From: Gordionus sp. m RMFG-2023
Lineage: Eukaryota > Nematomorpha > Gordioida > Chordodea > Parachordodidae
Length of the DNA stretch: 64,000 nt
Assembly (NCBI RefSeq): GCF_954871325.1
Contig: NC_088778.1
Span: 33,244,730 to 33,308,729 of the forward strand
Direction: 5' to 3'
Shown: positions 1 to 10,789 of the stretch, piece after piece
Numbering within the stretch: position 1 is the stretch's first letter
How the letters are laid out: every line of letters starts with the position of its first letter
The notes under the pieces: generated by a model
What the model was told of the DNA's origin: nothing
Database searches by the model: none
Seen by the model: only the letters and a program-made list of their open reading frames with translations
Translations under genes and position numbers: made by a program

Positions 1-49
1 GCGAACATTTTAGCCATCTATGAGTAAAATCTTAAACCCCCCCCCCCCC

Positions 50-430
50 CTCCGTTCTTTTTATTCCAATCTTTTTCTTTCCCCTTTCTTTTACCTTTTT
101 CTTTCTATTTACCTTATCCTCCACATCTTTCTTTCCAGATTTCATTTTCCTTTCTACTTTTCCATTTTTCTTTTTCTTCTAGTATCTTTTTCTTTTCATT
201 TCTTTTCTTTTCTTTTCTTTTCTTTTCTTTCTTTCTTTTCTTTTCTTTTCTTTTCTTTCTTTCCTTTTCATTTTTTTCTTTCACTTTTCCCTTTTAATCC
301 ATTTTTTTTATTTCACTTTCCATTGCCCCGTTTTCCTTCTTATCTTCCTTTTTTTCCGTCCCTTTCCCAATTCCTTTAATTTCTCCTGCCTGCTTCTTTT
401 TATTTTTCTTTTCCCTTCCTATCATTCTTA
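50..430. repeat. Polypyrimidine tract with CTTTT-type microsatellite
   Basis: Almost pure T/C on the plus strand, with a core of CTTTT and CTTTC units at about 194-260, preceded by a C homopolymer at about 38-50. A plus-strand frame across it stays open only because the composition lacks stop codons; the product would be nearly all Phe, Leu and Ser. Not a gene. Confidence 0.85.
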
Positions 431-1224
431 GAAAAAGTTTGATTCCAACCTGATTCTGGATTGCTACTTTCTTTCGAGCACCGTTAATTTTCCGTTAACA
501 GTTTGATAAAAAAAAAGGAAAAGGTTCTATCAAAAAAGTTAAAGATCCAATAAAAAAAGGGGAAAATTCCAATTCAAAAAAAGGAAAATCGTTACTTTTT
601 TTATATTTTAAATCAAATTATATCTCTACTATCCTACATTATAGAAAGCTTGCCAAAATGGTTCTCCACAGCCATCACCCACCTTTAAAGTAATTAAATT
701 ACACTGTATTTCTAGGGTATAGGCTCTTTTTTTTACCCCATTCCATTTTACAAAGCCTATAGAGGTGTAAGTAACTTTTTTCGTAATGTTGCGCCTACAA
801 GTACCTGCAGCTTGCCCACAAACGTGTGAGGGCTCCTCATTTTTCTTCCCCTAATTAATTATCTAGTTTGATGGATTTTGAAGAAAACCTAGCGTAGCTC
901 TGTTGTACCCATAACCAGAGGGCGAAAACGCTTTTATCATCACTTAATTCACATATCTATATTTATTATATTGCATATAGTAAATATTATTTTTAATTTT
1001 TATTACTCATGGTTCCAATCTCAATAAAATTAGCCTATGAAATTATACTCATTTATATTATGGCAATACATAAATTAATATTTTTTTTAATATCCTTTCT
1101 TAACCCCAACCCATATATTTTTATTTAAATTTTCAAATCTCCTGATTTGTGATCCTCCGCCATTTGTTATTCATGGGAATTTCTGATTTTCATGCCATTT
1201 ATAATTCCCAGGTTGCACTTCCTC
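431..1224. other. Non-coding AT-rich spacer, nothing recognised
   Basis: There are A-rich tracts near 510-610 and a less A+T-rich patch near 640-930 that resembles neither coding sequence nor any repeat elsewhere in the window. I see no gene, RNA or element end here. Confidence 0.5.
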
Positions 1225-1560
1225 CAGTCTAAGGCCGGGCTATGATAAATCAATTAGAAATATAACAATCTCCGGGCTTGGGAACAAATTTCCAAAATTA
1301 TTAAGGGTTTGGCTGGGCTTGAAAAACATTCCTCAAAATTAATATGGGCTTGGACCTGGCTTGGGAAAATCTATTACAAATATGGGTTGGACTAGGTTTA
1401 GAGAAAATTTTCAAAATTATTATGGGTTTGGCTGGGCTTGGAAGATATTTTTCAAAATTATTAAGGTCTTAGACGCTTGGAAATTTTTTTAATAAATAAT
1501 ATGAGCCAGACATTGGCTAAAAAATTTTCCCAGGCCTAGGCCGGGCTTGATCAAAAAAAA
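1225..1560. repeat. Degenerate word island built on GGGCTTGG
   Basis: Variants of gggcttgg and tgggcttgg recur every 50-60 bases, separated by A/T-rich spacers such as aaaattattaaggg. The block starts and ends with aaggccgggct-type words. No two units are identical, so this is either an old tandem repeat or one of the self-similar islands seen throughout this window (for example 6,858-7,110 and 44,758-44,875). Confidence 0.6.
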
Positions 1561-1904
1561 AAGACAGTGAGGATCTCTGATTAATGTATTACGATTTTTT
1601 TTAAAATTTATTTTAGTTCTGAACTACCAAAATTATTATGGTCTTGACACGATTTTTGAGAAATTTTTTTCAAAAATATTTTGGGTCTTGGGATTTTAAT
1701 AATATTAAATATTAGCCATAGGTAAATCAATAATATATTTTAACAAATAATTTTGAATTGGGTTGAAAAAAGCTAATTTAAATATATTTTCAATCAATAA
1801 ATAGTATTTCACTCTTAGTATTAATGGGTTGGACTTGTCCTGAAAGGTGGAGGTAAAAAGTATAAAAAATTATGGGTTTTAAAATAAAAGGTGACATCTT
1901 TCGT

Positions 1905-1960
1905 AAAAGAACGAAGAAAATTCTCATTCCCCGTCATTTTTGACGGGCTAATCTACTAGT
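1905..1960 (+). mobile_element. Helitron-like 3' terminus (hairpin plus CTAG, then T)
   Basis: A 7-bp hairpin stem (CCCGTCA at 1930-1936, TGACGGG at 1941-1947) is followed after 8 bases by CTAG at 1956-1959 and then T. This is the layout of a Helitron 3' end: hairpin, short spacer, CTRR, insertion before T. A related terminus at 51,524-51,571 shares about 47 bases upstream of its end, including the hairpin, and ends CTGG-T. I could not locate the 5' end (TC...), and no Rep/helicase coding sequence is visible, so this would be a non-autonomous copy. Confidence 0.45.
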
Positions 1961-1984
1961 ATATAGAAAATCTTGATAGAAACT

Positions 1985-2265
1985 AGTTTGACACTAAATC
2001 ACATTGATGATTAAGCTTTTTATGTTAATGTTACGTTTGCTCAAAATACAAAGTTGATATGATACTTAATCACAGTGCTGATTTGCTTCTTAATGACAAT
2101 ACTATTCCTCTAAATGACATTAATTTAACTCTAAATGACATTTGACTCTTAAACAATATGCTGATTTTACCTCTTTATGACAATGCTGATTTTACTTTCA
2201 ATCACACAGCTGATTTTGCTTTTAATGACAAGACTAATTTGGTTTTTATCACGGGCGTCACTAAT
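1985..2265. repeat. Degenerate tandem repeat, unit near gctgattttgcttttaatga
   Basis: Variants of a unit of about 30-36 bases (aatgacaatgctgattt...) recur at least seven times with heavy divergence. It begins just after the Helitron-like terminus at 1,959. A short minus-strand open frame across it (2,167-2,358) reads as iterated Ile/Lys/Ser words and is not convincing as a gene. Confidence 0.6.
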
Positions 2266-2599
2266 CAGAGGACATAAATTTTTTTTTAAAATTACCTTTT
2301 TTTTAATGCTAACATTATCCAAAATTATCTTTTTCCTAGTGGTATAAAAATAAAGCAATTTTAAAATTTTGAGGAGGCTCCAGGTGGCTCAATCAAGTCC
2401 CATCCCCCTCAACCTCTACTGACACTATACAAATGCTTATTTAATAATTGCACATGGCATAATATAAGAGATGATAAATTCTTACTACCTCATATACTGC
2501 CAAGACTTCTTAATACCGTGAAAGATACATTTCTTAATAATTTAACCATCTTATCAATGGAAATTTTTTTTATCTAAACAATTAAATAATGATGATTAG

Positions 2600-2735
2600 A
2601 GGTGGACGCTTGCCGTGAAATTACACGTGACCCATCGTGTAACGGTGGGTCACGCCGTGAGTGTGAATAAATTTTAAATTATTAGGCGTGACGGGCCTTC
2701 CCAAAATTTTTCACGGGCCTGTTCGAGCGTGAACA
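2600..2735. repeat. Degenerate word island built on CACGTGAC / CGTGACGGG
   Basis: Words such as gtgaaattac, cacgtgac, cccatcgtg, gggtcacgccgtg, gcgtgacgggcc and cacgggcc are packed into about 130 bases on both strands, within very A/T-rich flanks. The unit is short, palindromic in character and never exactly repeated. No coding signal is seen. Confidence 0.55.
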
Positions 2736-3640
2736 ATTTTTTTTATAAATATAAATCGGCAATTTTATAATTAAAATACATATTTTCTAATTTAATTTAG
2801 CTCTTTTTATAAAAAAAAAGGAAAATTTTTGAAAACAAAAAATATTTTTAAAAGCATAAAAGTAATATACATATATTTATTGGATAAAATATCTCTATAA
2901 AAATAAAATTTTATGGTGCCAGCCAGGCGGCGAAAAAATATAATTTAATTGTTTTTTTAAAAAAAATTTATTTTTCCGTAACCGAATATAATTATTATTT
3001 TTTGAAGGAGTAATAAAACTTCTAGAAAAAACGGTTAAACAGGTTCATTTTTTATAATTTAGAGAATTAATTCGAATATCCAGAATTATATAAACGTTCT
3101 CTTATAGTACTGAGTGGGGGTTCCCGCTACACAAGTTTCTGTAGAAAGGGGCTAAGTTCAAATAATATATTTAAAAATGAGTTATTTTGCAACTTATATA
3201 TTTTTTTTATATATATAATTCATAGATGCTTATAATATAAATAAATTAGAAGATGGTGTTGCTTCAATAAAAAAAAAAATTTATAACCATGATGAACTAA
3301 ATCTTTATAAATTTCTTCTCAAGAACCGTAACCAAAAAGTAACCTTATAATTTTTTACATATTGAACCGTATCCGCCCCTGCTTAAATGTTCAACGAAAA
3401 TTGACGCAATAATTCGAATTTTTTATAAATATATTTATAAATATTTTTTAAAACAAAAAAGTCTTAACCTCATCCCTTTTCATTCATTATATACCTTAAA
3501 TTTATACTATTTACTTTTTTTTTAAATTCTCTTTTTTAAATCCCTTATTTTGGCCTTTTAATTATATGGTGCCAGACGCAAAAAAAAAAGAGAAGAAAAA
3601 GTAATTAAATTATGTTTTTTTTTTTCATGAGGATTCGGAA
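2736..3640. other. Non-coding AT-rich spacer
   Basis: Long A and T runs with no open frame of note and no recognised element ends. A phrase near 2,912 (atggtgccagccaggcgg) resembles one near 3,569 (atggtgccagacgc), which hints at two fragments of one old repeat. Confidence 0.4.
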
Positions 3641-3649
3641 TAAAGTAAA

Positions 3650-4330
3650 GATTCAAGATCTTGAATCCTCACGTTGGGATTCCGAATCCACATGATTTCA
3701 TATCCCAATACGACATATATATAACAAAAATAAACATTTTCCAATTGATATCACTAGCAAATTTGGTCAATCGAATATGTAATAAATTGTCGGTTTTGAG
3801 CTCGTGGTCAAATTAAAATATTTTTTTAGGATCATGTTTAACACCTGTATCAAACTTAAATGAAAAGATTTTGATTAATAACGCCAGCAATATATGCCTT
3901 ACAAATTTTCTATTATTTTTCGATTCTTAACCTAACTCATATATTAAATGTCAAATCATTTTTTTTTTTAATTTTAAAATTTTCCATATGTATTTACACA
4001 CCCAGATCATTCGGGTTTCTCTAAAATGATATTTTCATATTTATGCATTTAACGCCCTCTTATGGATATATATTTGTTAAATTTTAAAATCGAAATATAA
4101 AAATTAATTTGTAATAAGATAATTAATATATTTTCCCCAAATATTTAAATAAAATTAGAATTATTTGAAAATTTATTCTCAATTTTTTATTTAAACAAAA
4201 AATTGATTTTAAGTATATTTAAAATAATGCTTCTGAAATTATATTTTATTTAAAAAAAAAAGATATAATATAATTTGGCAGTTTAGCAATGAAATATAGC
4301 CATCTCAGGAGATGGCTTCTCTTTTAAACC
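3650..4330 (-). repeat. Family X repeat, copy a, with terminal hairpin
   Basis: This copy contains the segments that define the dispersed family: gagctcaaaaccgacaa-type sequence, an aaatttgtaaggca block, and a gagggcgttaaatgcataa block (all read on the minus strand). It ends at 4,294-4,312 in a near-perfect hairpin, agccatctc-gagatggct. Related copies lie at 9,930-10,300, 11,440-12,960, 15,940-17,215 and 18,030-21,480. The start also carries a word island of gattc/gaatc variants (3,650-3,715), which recurs at 4,376-4,422, 4,836-4,905 and 9,350-9,425. No coding sequence is seen. Confidence 0.6.
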
Positions 4331-5480
4331 TATAATAATAAAATTTTTATATAAATTTTTGATTAATATATATGTCGTATTGGGATATGGAATCTTGTGG
4401 GATTAGGAACCAACGTGGGTATCCATCTAATAATATGCAATTTGATTAACCTCGATAATATAATATTACATGTCGGAATAATATAATATACAAGGTGACC
4501 TTTAAATATATCTTACAATAATAAATATTCAAATGTAACATATATAACAAAAATAAACATTTTTCAATTGATATTACTAGTAAATTTGGTTAATTGAATA
4601 TTTAGTGAGTTGTCGGTTTTGAGCTCGACAATCGGTCAAATCACAATATTTTAAAAATAATTTTTATAATAAGGTTTAACACATATGTACACGTATAAAG
4701 CAAAAATGAATTTTTTTTTCATGGATAACGCCAGATTCAATATTTAGTAATTGGGTCGGTGCGATTCGGTTTTCGGTCAAATCGCGATATTTTTAAAATA
4801 TTTTTTGGGATAATATTTTACATATATATATATATGTCGTATTGGGATATGGAATCTCGTGGGATTAGGAACCAACGTGGGGATTCGAGATCTTGAATCC
4901 CTACGTATTTTTTGGAATCTTTTTTTTAAATTAAAAAAAATATTTAAATATTTTAGCTTTATATAAAAATTTTAATATTTGGAGAATTTCTTAAAAATTT
5001 AATAAAATCTTTCTTTTCTTTCTTTCTTATTACTTTAAGTGATCTTTCTTTTCTTTCTTTCATTACTTTCCTAAAATTTTTTATTTTAATATTTGGAGAA
5101 TTTCTTATGAATTTGATAATCATCTGTATACATTTTAATACAATATTTCAATTTAATGAATAAAATTGACTCGTTTATTACTATATTTCGATATTTTTAT
5201 TTTGTATAAATTTCAATAATATATTTCAATTTATTTCGAATTAACCCTTCCCAACAAAGGTTAAAAAAATCACTTAAACTTAAAGATGGGGTCTATTTTG
5301 CCCCTAATAAATACAAAATTTAAGATTTTATGCTAATTTTCCTAATATTGCTTAGATTTTAAGACTATATTTCTATTTAATGAATAAAATTGACTCATTT
5401 AATACTATATTTCGATATAATAAAAATATGCTACATTATTTTAAAAAAATTATCACCAAATAATACTATATTAATTTAAA

Positions 5481-5550
5481 ATAACATTAAAAAAACATTA
5501 AAAAAAACATTAAAAAAAACATTAAAAAAAACATTAAAAAAACATAAAAA
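5481..5550 (+). repeat. Short tandem repeat, unit acattaaaaaaa
   Basis: About five or six copies of an 11-12 base unit. The mirrored array in the right arm (about 8,750-8,800, unit ttttttaatgtt) is shorter, as expected for an array that has changed in length since the arms arose. Confidence 0.7.
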
Positions 5551-6261
5551 AAATACCAAAAATATAATATACCCGACTTAAGCAATAACCCATATTTTAA
5601 TTTTTCTTTCTTTCTTATTACTTTCCTAAAATTTTTGAAAAAAAAACACAAAAACAACAAAAAAAAATTGAAAAAACGAAAAAAAAAAACACCAATTTTA
5701 TTTTAAATCTAGCTATTTTTTTATATAATAAAAATAAACTTAAACTTCATTTTTTTTTCATCGTTTTTAAAAATTATTAAATTATATTTTTTTAAATATT
5801 CCGAATCTCCCTAATGGGTTAAGCAAATCTAATTAAAAATAAACTTAGTACTCTATTCATAAACTAAATAATTTAATTTTCAAAAAGGATATAATTAAAA
5901 GGCTAAAATAAGGGATTCAAATTAAAGCAATAATGAATGAAAAGGGATAAGATTGACATTTTTGTTTTTGTAAGTTTATATAAAATCAATCACTTGACAA
6001 ACCATGATATTTTTTAAAATTCTATATTTTGAAAAATTTGCTAAGTCTATTTTTATAACACTTATTTTTTGTGGATAAAAAGAACCCCGGTCTTCCGTAT
6101 TAGATTGAAACAATCTAAGTTTTATATGATCAGATTAGCTTCTACTTACAGTTATTCCACACATAGCCCTTACAAAAATAAATTTCCAATCTTTTTAAAA
6201 AAACAGATAGGATGTACACCATAAACTAGGTTTTGAAGATGATTTTTGAATACTTTTATCA

Positions 6262-6345
6262 GGGTTGGCAATTCGGTCAATAGACCGGTCAAATACAATC
6301 AATTGACCGGAAGAGTATTTGACCTGGTCAAATACGGTCAAATAC
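6262..6345. repeat. Word island GGTCAAATAC / GGTCAATTGACC (mirrored at 7,993-8,078)
   Basis: Variants of ggtcaaatac, accggtcaaat and caattgaccgg fill about 80 bases on both strands. As this lies inside inverted repeat 1, the same island occurs reversed at 7,993-8,078. Confidence 0.65.
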
Positions 6346-6460
6346 TTTAAAATATTTTAAGTGATAAAATTAATTTCAAAAGTATAAACGGCATGTTTAA
6401 TAGTTAATTATGTGGTAAGCAGTAATTTCTATAAGAAAAAAATCAATTCCCACCTAAAGT

Positions 6461-7885
6461 TAGTGGAATAAACTTTGCCCACCATGCCCATTAAGACTAA
6501 TAATTACTAGTTATACTTTTTCTTTAGAAAGAAATATGTCGATTTGGGATATTCTTAGGAAAACAGAAATCGATTGAAGATTTCGACATCAGGAAAGATG
6601 GAGAGGATTTAATACCTTTGTCTAGATATTTTTTGGAAAAATGTTTACCCCCACCTCTCATGATTTAAACCACCAGAAGACATAGATTATAGTTAAAATT
6701 GAAGGAAAATGAAAGAAAAATGTTAACAACTCTACGTATTATTGATTATTTTCGCTTTAAAATGTTAACTCTAAAGTTTGACTAAAAAAAGGCCGTTTAA
6801 ATCTGTACTTTCTCACTCTTAAACATTTTTAAAAGATTAATTAGTGCTGTTAAATAGTCGAGTTCTCCTGACTTCGACTCCATGTCGAAGTCGCAATAAT
6901 CGTCTCAAAACTTGAGTCGAGTTTTGGGTCGATTAGTCGACTCATTTTTACAACTCAAGTTCTGAACTTGAGTCGTGAACTCAAGTCGCCTCGAGTTATG
7001 AACTTGAGTCGTGAAAAATTTTATTAAGTTAAATTTTAATTTAAAAGTTTTGGATAATAATTCTTAGCTGCTTCAAAGCTATGCTTAACTTGAGTCGTGA
7101 ACAAGTCGCGACTTTAACAAGTTAACTTAAATTTTATGAAACTAAATTACTTATATTAGTTTTGTTAATTGGTTGGTAGTGTAATACCCAGACCTGGCGC
7201 TTGGCTCTAAAAATCGACTAAATCTGCTATGAGCACTAACCCCGAGCACAGATTCGTGGTTCAGACCCATATATTTTAAGTAATTTCTTATTGAACTTAT
7301 TATAGATATAAATATATGGTTATTAGTTATCAATCGAATATTAAGACATATTGAATAGGCAACAAGTCAAGCGATACCTCTCGATGGAGAAGCTATTATT
7401 GGGGGGGGGGGGGGGTCAGGACTAATTTTAAGTATCAAATACGCCTAATTCTACTTTAATATGGTGTATAAATATATTTTTATTTATTAAAAAATTTTTT
7501 TAATTTAATCTTAATTTTCTTTCCCCTGTTTTTATAAGTCAGAACCTTATTAGGTTTTTATTTCTAAAATAAAATAATATACTTTTTTGTCAATTTTTGC
7601 CGTCTAGTTTTTATTTTCTTTATTTGTTATATAATAAACTAATTAATATAAATTTTCAAAAAGGATAAAAATCATAAATATTTTCGCATGAATATATATT
7701 TTAAAAAAAATCGGAATTAAAAAATAGATTATTTATTACAACAATTATTTAATGATACATGACATTTAGTTGAACATTTAAGATTGTTCTTGTAACATTC
7801 GCATCTTTTGTTCATGCAACCCATTTTGCAATTACATAACGACGTTTTCCCATAGTTTGTAACACTCCGGGAAGCTCCTAAATAT
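6461..7885. other. Spacer (loop) of inverted repeat 1
   Basis: Unpaired DNA of about 1.4 kb between the two arms. It holds a GAGTCGTGAACTCAAG word island (6,858-7,110) and a G homopolymer of about 15 bases near 7,399-7,414. A small minus-strand open frame at 7,151-7,333 has no recognisable features. No transposase-like coding sequence is present, so nothing in the loop explains the foldback structure. Confidence 0.7.
6858..7110. repeat. Word island GAGTCG / CTTGAGTCGTGAAC
   Basis: Words such as gtcgag, ttcgactc, catgtcgaagtcg, acttgagtcg, gagttttgggtcg and gaactcaagtcgcctcgag are packed together on both strands. This is one of the clearest examples of the self-similar islands in this window: short, GC-richer than its flanks, and with no exact period. 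Confidence 0.7.
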
Positions 7886-9830
7886 AGGTGGGAATTGATT
7901 GTTTCTTATAGAAATTACTGCTTTTTACATAATTAACTATTAAACATGCCGTTTATACTTTTGAAATTAATTTTTATCACTTAAAATATTTTGGAGTATT
8001 TGACCGTATTTGACCAGGTCAAATACTCCTCCGGTCAATTGATTGAATTTGACCGGTCAATTGACCGAATTGCCAACCCTGATAAAAGTATTCAAAAATC
8101 ATCTTCAAAACCTAGTTTATGGTGTACATCCTATCTGTTTTTAATTAATTTTAGACGATTTAAAAAGTTTGGAAATTTGTTTTTGTAAGGGCTATGTGTG
8201 GAATAACTGTAAGGGTTATTTTTATCCATAAAAAATAAGTGTTATAAAAATAGACTTAGAAAATTTTTCAAAATATAGAATATTTTAAAAATATCATGGT
8301 TTGTCAACTGGTTGATTTTATATAAACTTACAAAAACAAAAATGTCAATCTTATCCCTTTTCATTCATTATTGCTTTAATTTGAATCCCTTATTTTAGCC
8401 TTTTAATTATATCCTTTTTGAAAATTATATTATTAAGTTTATGAATAGAGTACTAAGTTTATTTTTAATTAGATTTGCTTAGCCCATTAGGGAGATTCGG
8501 AATATTAAAAAAAATATAATTTAATAATTTTTAAAAACGATGAAAAAAAATGAAATTTAAGTTTATTTTTATTATATAAAAAAAATAGCTAGATTTTAAA
8601 AAAATTGGTTGTTTTTTTTCGTTTTTTCAATTTTTTTTTGTTGTTTTTGTGTTTTTTTTCAAAAATTTTAGGAAAGTAATAAGAAAGAAAGAAAAATTAA
8701 AATATGGGTTATTGCTTAAGTCGGGTATATTATATTTTTGGTATTTTTTTTATGTTTTTTTTAATGTTTAATGTTTTTTTAATGTTTTTTTTTAATGTTA
8801 TTTTAAATTAATATAGTATTATTTGATGATCATTTTTTAAAATAATGTAGCATATTTTTATTATATTGAAATATAGTATTAAATGAGTCAATTTTATTCA
8901 TTAAATAGAAATATTGTCTTAAGCATAAAATCTTAAATTTTGTATTTATTAGGGGCAAAATAGACCCCATCTTTAAGTTTAAGTGATTTTTTTAACCTTT
9001 GTTGGGAAGGGTTAATTCGAAATAAATTGAAATATATTATTGAAATTTATACAAAATAAAAATATCGAAATATAGTAATAAACGAGTCAATTTTATTCAT
9101 TAAATTGAAATATTGTATTAAAATGTATACAGATGATTATCAAATTCATAAGAAATTCTCCAAATATTAAAATAAAAAATTTTAGGAAAGTAATGAAAGA
9201 AAGAAAAGAAAGATCACTTAAAGTAATAAGAAAGAAAGAAAAGAAAGATTTTATTAAATTTTTAAGAAATTCTCCAAATATTAAAATTTTTATATAAAGC
9301 TAAAATATTTAAATATTTTTTTTAATTTAAAAAAAAGATTCCAAAAAATACGTAGGGATTCAAGATCTCGAATCCCCACGTTGGTTCCTAATCCCACGAG
9401 ATTCCATATCCCAATACGACATATATATATATATGTAAAATATTATCCCAAAAAATATTTTAAAAATATCGCGATTTGACCGAAAACCGAATCGCACCGA
9501 CCCAATTACTAAATATTGAATCTGGCGAAATCCATGAAAAAAAAATTCATTTTTGCTTTATACGTGTACATATGTGTTAAACCTTATTATAAAAATTATT
9601 TTTAAAATATTGTGATTTGACCGATTGTCGAGCTCAAAACCGACAACTCACTAAATATTCAATTAACCAAATTTACTAGTAATATCAATTGAAAAATGTT
9701 TATTTTTGTTATATATGTTACATTTGAATATTTATTATTGTAAGATATATTTAAAGGTCACCTTGTATATTATATTATTCCGACATGTAATATTATATTA
9801 TCGAGGTTAATCAAATTGCATATTATTAGA
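7886..9830 (-). repeat. Right arm of giant inverted repeat 1
   Basis: Reverse complement of 4,424-6,460. It carries the mirrored GATTC/GAATC island (9,350-9,425), the mirrored acattaaaaaa array and the mirrored family X sequence (9,420-9,720). It ends at 9,830, where the match to the left arm stops abruptly. Confidence 0.85.
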
Positions 9831-9929
9831 AGTTAAATTGGATAATTATATAAATGTATATATACCAAAAGAATTACAAATAAAAGTATTATAGTTTTTT
9901 TAAAAAACTTAATCGATATAATAATATAT

Positions 9930-10500
9930 ATCTATAAATACGTGTATAGAACATTATCCCAAAATATATTTAAAAAAAATATCGTGATTTGAGTCGATTA
10001 CCAAGCTCTAAAACCGAGACTACTTATTAAATATTTAATATTTTTCTCTATTGTATATCATTAAAAGTATGACTTCTTAAGAATGATTTGAATAGATTAG
10101 CTTTTCTCATCGGGATATAATCCCCAACACAAAAACAAAACAAACTATTAAAAATTTGGCGCAATAGCGGAGAAGATTCAATATTCATTTATGAATGATA
10201 TTTTGACTCACTTTTTAAAATCATTAAATTGTTTGATTATTAATATTATTGTGATTTATATGTCGGCTAATATAATTTTTTTTAACCCTATTATATTAGC
10301 TTTTAATTGTATTTTTTCAATATATTATTTGTGTTCGAAATTATCATATTTTCAAATATGATTAGTTCTAATAAAATCCCCTCTATTTCACCTCCCTAGA
10401 AAATCAAGGATGCCTTCTATTTTTGGATTTCATCAAAATTAAAAATTCTAAAAGTATTAAAAGAAAAATTAGAATTTTTTTTTAAAAAAAATATTCTTTT
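9930..10500 (+). repeat. Family X repeat, copy d (partial)
   Basis: Contains gatttgagtcgattaccaagctc, the block ctcatcgggatataatcccc, ttggcgcaatagcgg and ttttgactcacttttt. These correspond to 12,040-12,440 and 16,360-16,750. It is diverged and lacks the terminal hairpin. Confidence 0.55.
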
Positions 10501-10789
10501 GGCATTTTCTTAAAAGGAATAAAAATGAAAATAATTTGAAATAATAGCCGTTAAAATTTAAAATAATATTTTTTAAAATATGATTAATTGTTAATTGCAA
10601 GTTGTGTTTGTAAATAATAAATTTTTTTAAATGGGTTTTATCCAAGCATTAAATATGGATTATTTTGATCAAATTTAAATTATATATTATATATAAATTT
10701 ATACAATTTATTCATTTTTTAAATTTTATTAAAAAATGTAAAATATAAAAATTATAAATCATATTTAGTTATAAATTATATTCCTTCAA

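Larger units (their letters stand above)
4424..6460 (+). repeat. Left arm of giant inverted repeat 1
   Basis: The reverse complement of this arm matches 7,886-9,830 almost base for base. In a sampled stretch (about 5,940-6,025 against the right arm) roughly 95% of positions agree. The outer boundary lies at ctaataatatgcaatttg (4,424), which mirrors caaattgcatattattag (right arm, ending 9,830). The inner boundary is at caattcccaccta (about 6,448-6,460). The arm includes family X sequence, an A-rich tandem repeat of acattaaaaaa units (5,481-5,550), a GGTCAAATAC word island (6,262-6,345), and a segment of about 60 bases near 6,085-6,140 that is absent from the right arm. Confidence 0.85.

Noticed and set aside
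20-379. Long plus-strand open frame of Phe, Leu and Ser
   Set aside because: It is polypyrimidine microsatellite DNA, in which stop codons cannot form; the product is not protein-like.
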